Program-made: the position numbers and the translations under genes
Source of the DNA: Peptostreptococcaceae bacterium
Lineage (GTDB): Bacteria; Bacillota_A; Clostridia; Peptostreptococcales; Acidaminobacteraceae
Assembly (NCBI GenBank): GCA_013619035.1
Contig: JABXKX010000137.1
Coordinates: forward strand, 1-6,363
DNA length: 6,363 nt
Direction of reading: 5' to 3'
The notes under the pieces: generated by a model
Databases searched by the model: none
Told to the model about the DNA's origin: nothing
Seen by the model: only the letters and a program-made list of their open reading frames with translations
In this document: piece by piece, positions 4,631 through 6,363 of the stretch
Layout of the letters: each line of letters starts with the position of its first letter
How positions within the stretch are numbered: the first letter of the stretch is position 1

Positions 4631-6363
4631 ATGATTTATGGATTTGAAACTAATAATAATTTGAAATTATCGGATATCGGTGGAAAAGCAAAATCTCTAA
4701 TTGAAACAACTATGGAAGGATTTAATGTACCTACTGGTATTGTGCTGTCTGTCGAGTATTTTAAACATTGGAATGAATTAATAGAAGCAACTCCATTATG
4801 GAATAAATTTGTAGTATCACCAACAAAAGAATTATGTGAAGAACTGAAGACAATGGCCTATGAGTCTGAATTTACAGTTGAACAGATTGAAGCATTGGAT
4901 GATGCACTTATGGCAATGTCCGATAATGCTGTTTTTTCAGTAAGATCTTCATCCTCTGAAGAGGACTCTGAAAACATCAGTTATGCAGGGCTATATGAAA
5001 CGGTTTTAGGTGTAAGGAAAGATGATTTAATAAAAAACATTAAAAAGGTTTTTGCCTCAATGTTGGATTATCGTGTTATTGAATACAAGCAACTAAATGG
5101 CATATCAATAGATAATCCAAGAATTGCCATAATCATTCAGCTGCAAATTAATTCTGAAATTAGTGGAGTTGCCTTTTCTATTAATCCGCAAAATAACTGT
5201 TATGATGAGGCTGTAATTAATGCTAGCTTTGGTTTGGGAGAAACAATTGTATCTGGAAGAGTTACACCTGATACATATATAGTTGATAAAGTTAAAAATG
5301 ATATAACTCAAAAAACTATTAATGAAAAATTACGTGTGCTGTGGTTAAACCAAGATGGGGGCACTAGAGAAGAGGAGAATGCAAAAAAAAATGTGCAAGC
5401 TTTAACTGATGAACAAATACTCATGGTAACCAAACTTGTTGTTAGCTGCGAAAAATTTTATGGAAAACCAATTGATATTGAGTGGGCAATTAGTGAAGGA
5501 GAACTTTATTTATTACAAGCACGACCAATAACAGGTTATTTTAAACTTTTCGGTGAAATGCTCACAAAACCAGGAGAAACCAAATACTTGTACCTGGATT
5601 TGATTGTTCTTACTCAAGGATTTTCCACGTCGCTTTCAGTCTTAGGACTAGATTTATGGAAGCAGTTAATGGAACGTTTAATGTCATTCCCTGATGGTGA
5701 AGGTGGTATTCTAGTTAATATCCATGGTAGACAGTATTTAAATGTATCCAATATGGTAAAGGCACTTGGTATAAGAAGTACAATGGGAACGATGGGAAAT
5801 TATGATATTCCGACAAGAAGAATTGTTGAAAATATAGATTTCAAAAATGAATATTTACCTGATGTTAAAACTAAAAAAATGAAAAAACTGTTAATTGATA
5901 GCATGAAAATGATGTTGAGAGTCATCCCAATGGTATTCTATGGTTTGATTAATCAAGAGAGGATATTGAAAAAATATAAAGAAAAATCAAATGAAATATT
6001 TGATTACTGCAAACTACATTTGAGTGAAGAAAAAAATTTTGATGCACTTGTTGATGATGGTATGGAGGCATATGGAGAAATGGTAAAGTATGCCTATGCT
6101 ATTATACTCTCTGTTATATTGTTACCTAAAAAAATTAATAAACTATTTAGAGGTAAAGAGGTAGATGATTTAATCGTTTCGCTTAACATGGATTTACCTG
6201 GCAATCCAACTGGTGAAATGGGTAAATTAATGATTAAACTTGCTTCATATAATGATATTCAGAACACAAAAACAAAAGATGAGTTCATAGAATTATTCAA
6301 CAAATCAATTGAAATGAAAGGGCAAGAACAAAAAAACCAAAAAACTGCCATAATGATATATAA
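4631..6363 (+). CDS. PEP synthase / rifampicin phosphotransferase-like protein, N-terminal part (3' end outside window)
   Basis: 577 codons are open to the window edge; family members run to about 870 residues, so roughly the last third is missing. Residues 1-301 form an ATP-grasp (PPDK/PEP-utilising N-terminal) module that binds ATP and phosphorylates a mobile histidine domain. The motifs are GGKAKSL (17-23, K19), VPTG (33-36), SVRSSSSEED (103-112, R105), GLYETVLGV (120-128), ISGVAFSINP (177-186), GLGETIVSGRVTPD (201-214), PIDIEW (280-285, E284) and LLQARPIT (294-301, Q296, R298). All expected ATP-binding positions are present, so the module looks active. Residues 302-577 form a helical, Lys/Met-rich middle region without motifs I know; in rifampicin phosphotransferase (Rph) the corresponding region binds the drug. 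The phosphohistidine is beyond the window. Function could be PEP synthesis, rifamycin phosphorylation, or phosphotransfer to another small molecule. The single standalone gene fits Rph-like enzymes, but I do not assign a symbol. ATG 4631 is preceded by GGGGGA and starts two codons before the conserved YGF-type opening. Confidence 0.88.
   Translation, partial: MIYGFETNNNLKLSDIGGKAKSLIETTMEGFNVPTGIVLSVEYFKHWNELIEATPLWNKFVVSPTKELCEELKTMAYESEFTVEQIEALDDALMAMSDNAVFSVRSSSSEEDSENISYAGLYETVLGVRKDDLIKNIKKVFASMLDYRVIEYKQLNGISIDNPRIAIIIQLQINSEISGVAFSINPQNNCYDEAVINASFGLGETIVSGRVTPDTYIVDKVKNDITQKTINEKLRVLWLNQDGGTREEENAKKNVQALTDEQILMVTKLVVSCEKFYGKPIDIEWAISEGELYLLQARPITGYFKLFGEMLTKPGETKYLYLDLIVLTQGFSTSLSVLGLDLWKQLMERLMSFPDGEGGILVNIHGRQYLNVSNMVKALGIRSTMGTMGNYDIPTRRIVENIDFKNEYLPDVKTKKMKKLLIDSMKMMLRVIPMVFYGLINQERILKKYKEKSNEIFDYCKLHLSEEKNFDALVDDGMEAYGEMVKYAYAIILSVILLPKKINKLFRGKEVDDLIVSLNMDLPGNPTGEMGKLMIKLASYNDIQNTKTKDEFIELFNKSIEMKGQEQKNQKTAIMIY

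Noticed and set aside
5105..5311. Antisense open frame of 68 codons inside the PEP synthase-like gene
   Set aside because: It is opposite the conserved ATP-grasp motifs, which explain the sequence.

Overview
The window reads as the chromosome of a low-GC Bacillota (Firmicutes) bacterium. It is strongly A+T-rich, has Shine-Dalgarno sites in front of its genes, and carries a SigV-type ECF sigma factor with a DUF4179-type anti-sigma factor. Genus cannot be set from the sequence alone. All supported genes lie on the + strand.

Layout. (1) Positions 1-979: the 3' end of one integral membrane protein gene followed 10 nt later by a complete polytopic membrane protein gene. They are probably a two-subunit membrane system of unknown function and end at a good intrinsic terminator (993-1027). 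(2) Positions 980-1218: promoter region with a possible ECF-type, self-recognised promoter. (3) Positions 1219-2666: a two-gene sigma/anti-sigma operon with a TAATG-type overlap. The anti-sigma factor has the RsiV-like N-terminus (DUF4179, membrane segment, signal-peptidase-like AFA site). Its outer part resembles AMIN and SPOR peptidoglycan-binding folds instead of the lysozyme-binding DUF3298 domain of RsiV. (4) Positions 2667-4630: a gene for a secreted lipoprotein (2925-4325), flanked on both sides by two related copies of a roughly 110-130 nt structured element. The element ends in an almost identical terminator-like hairpin with a conserved 14-nt loop. (5) Positions 4631-6363: the first 577 codons of a PEP synthase / rifampicin phosphotransferase-like protein with an intact ATP-grasp module. 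The gene runs off the window before the swivelling phosphohistidine domain, and its leader holds several mutually exclusive inverted repeats.

How the parts may work together: the sigma/anti-sigma pair is a transmembrane signalling switch that senses something outside the cell, plausibly cell-wall damage. The lipoprotein and the PEP synthase-like enzyme could be part of an envelope or antibiotic stress response, but only their adjacency supports that. The most unusual material is the duplicated RNA-like element and the rebuilt sensor half of the anti-sigma factor.
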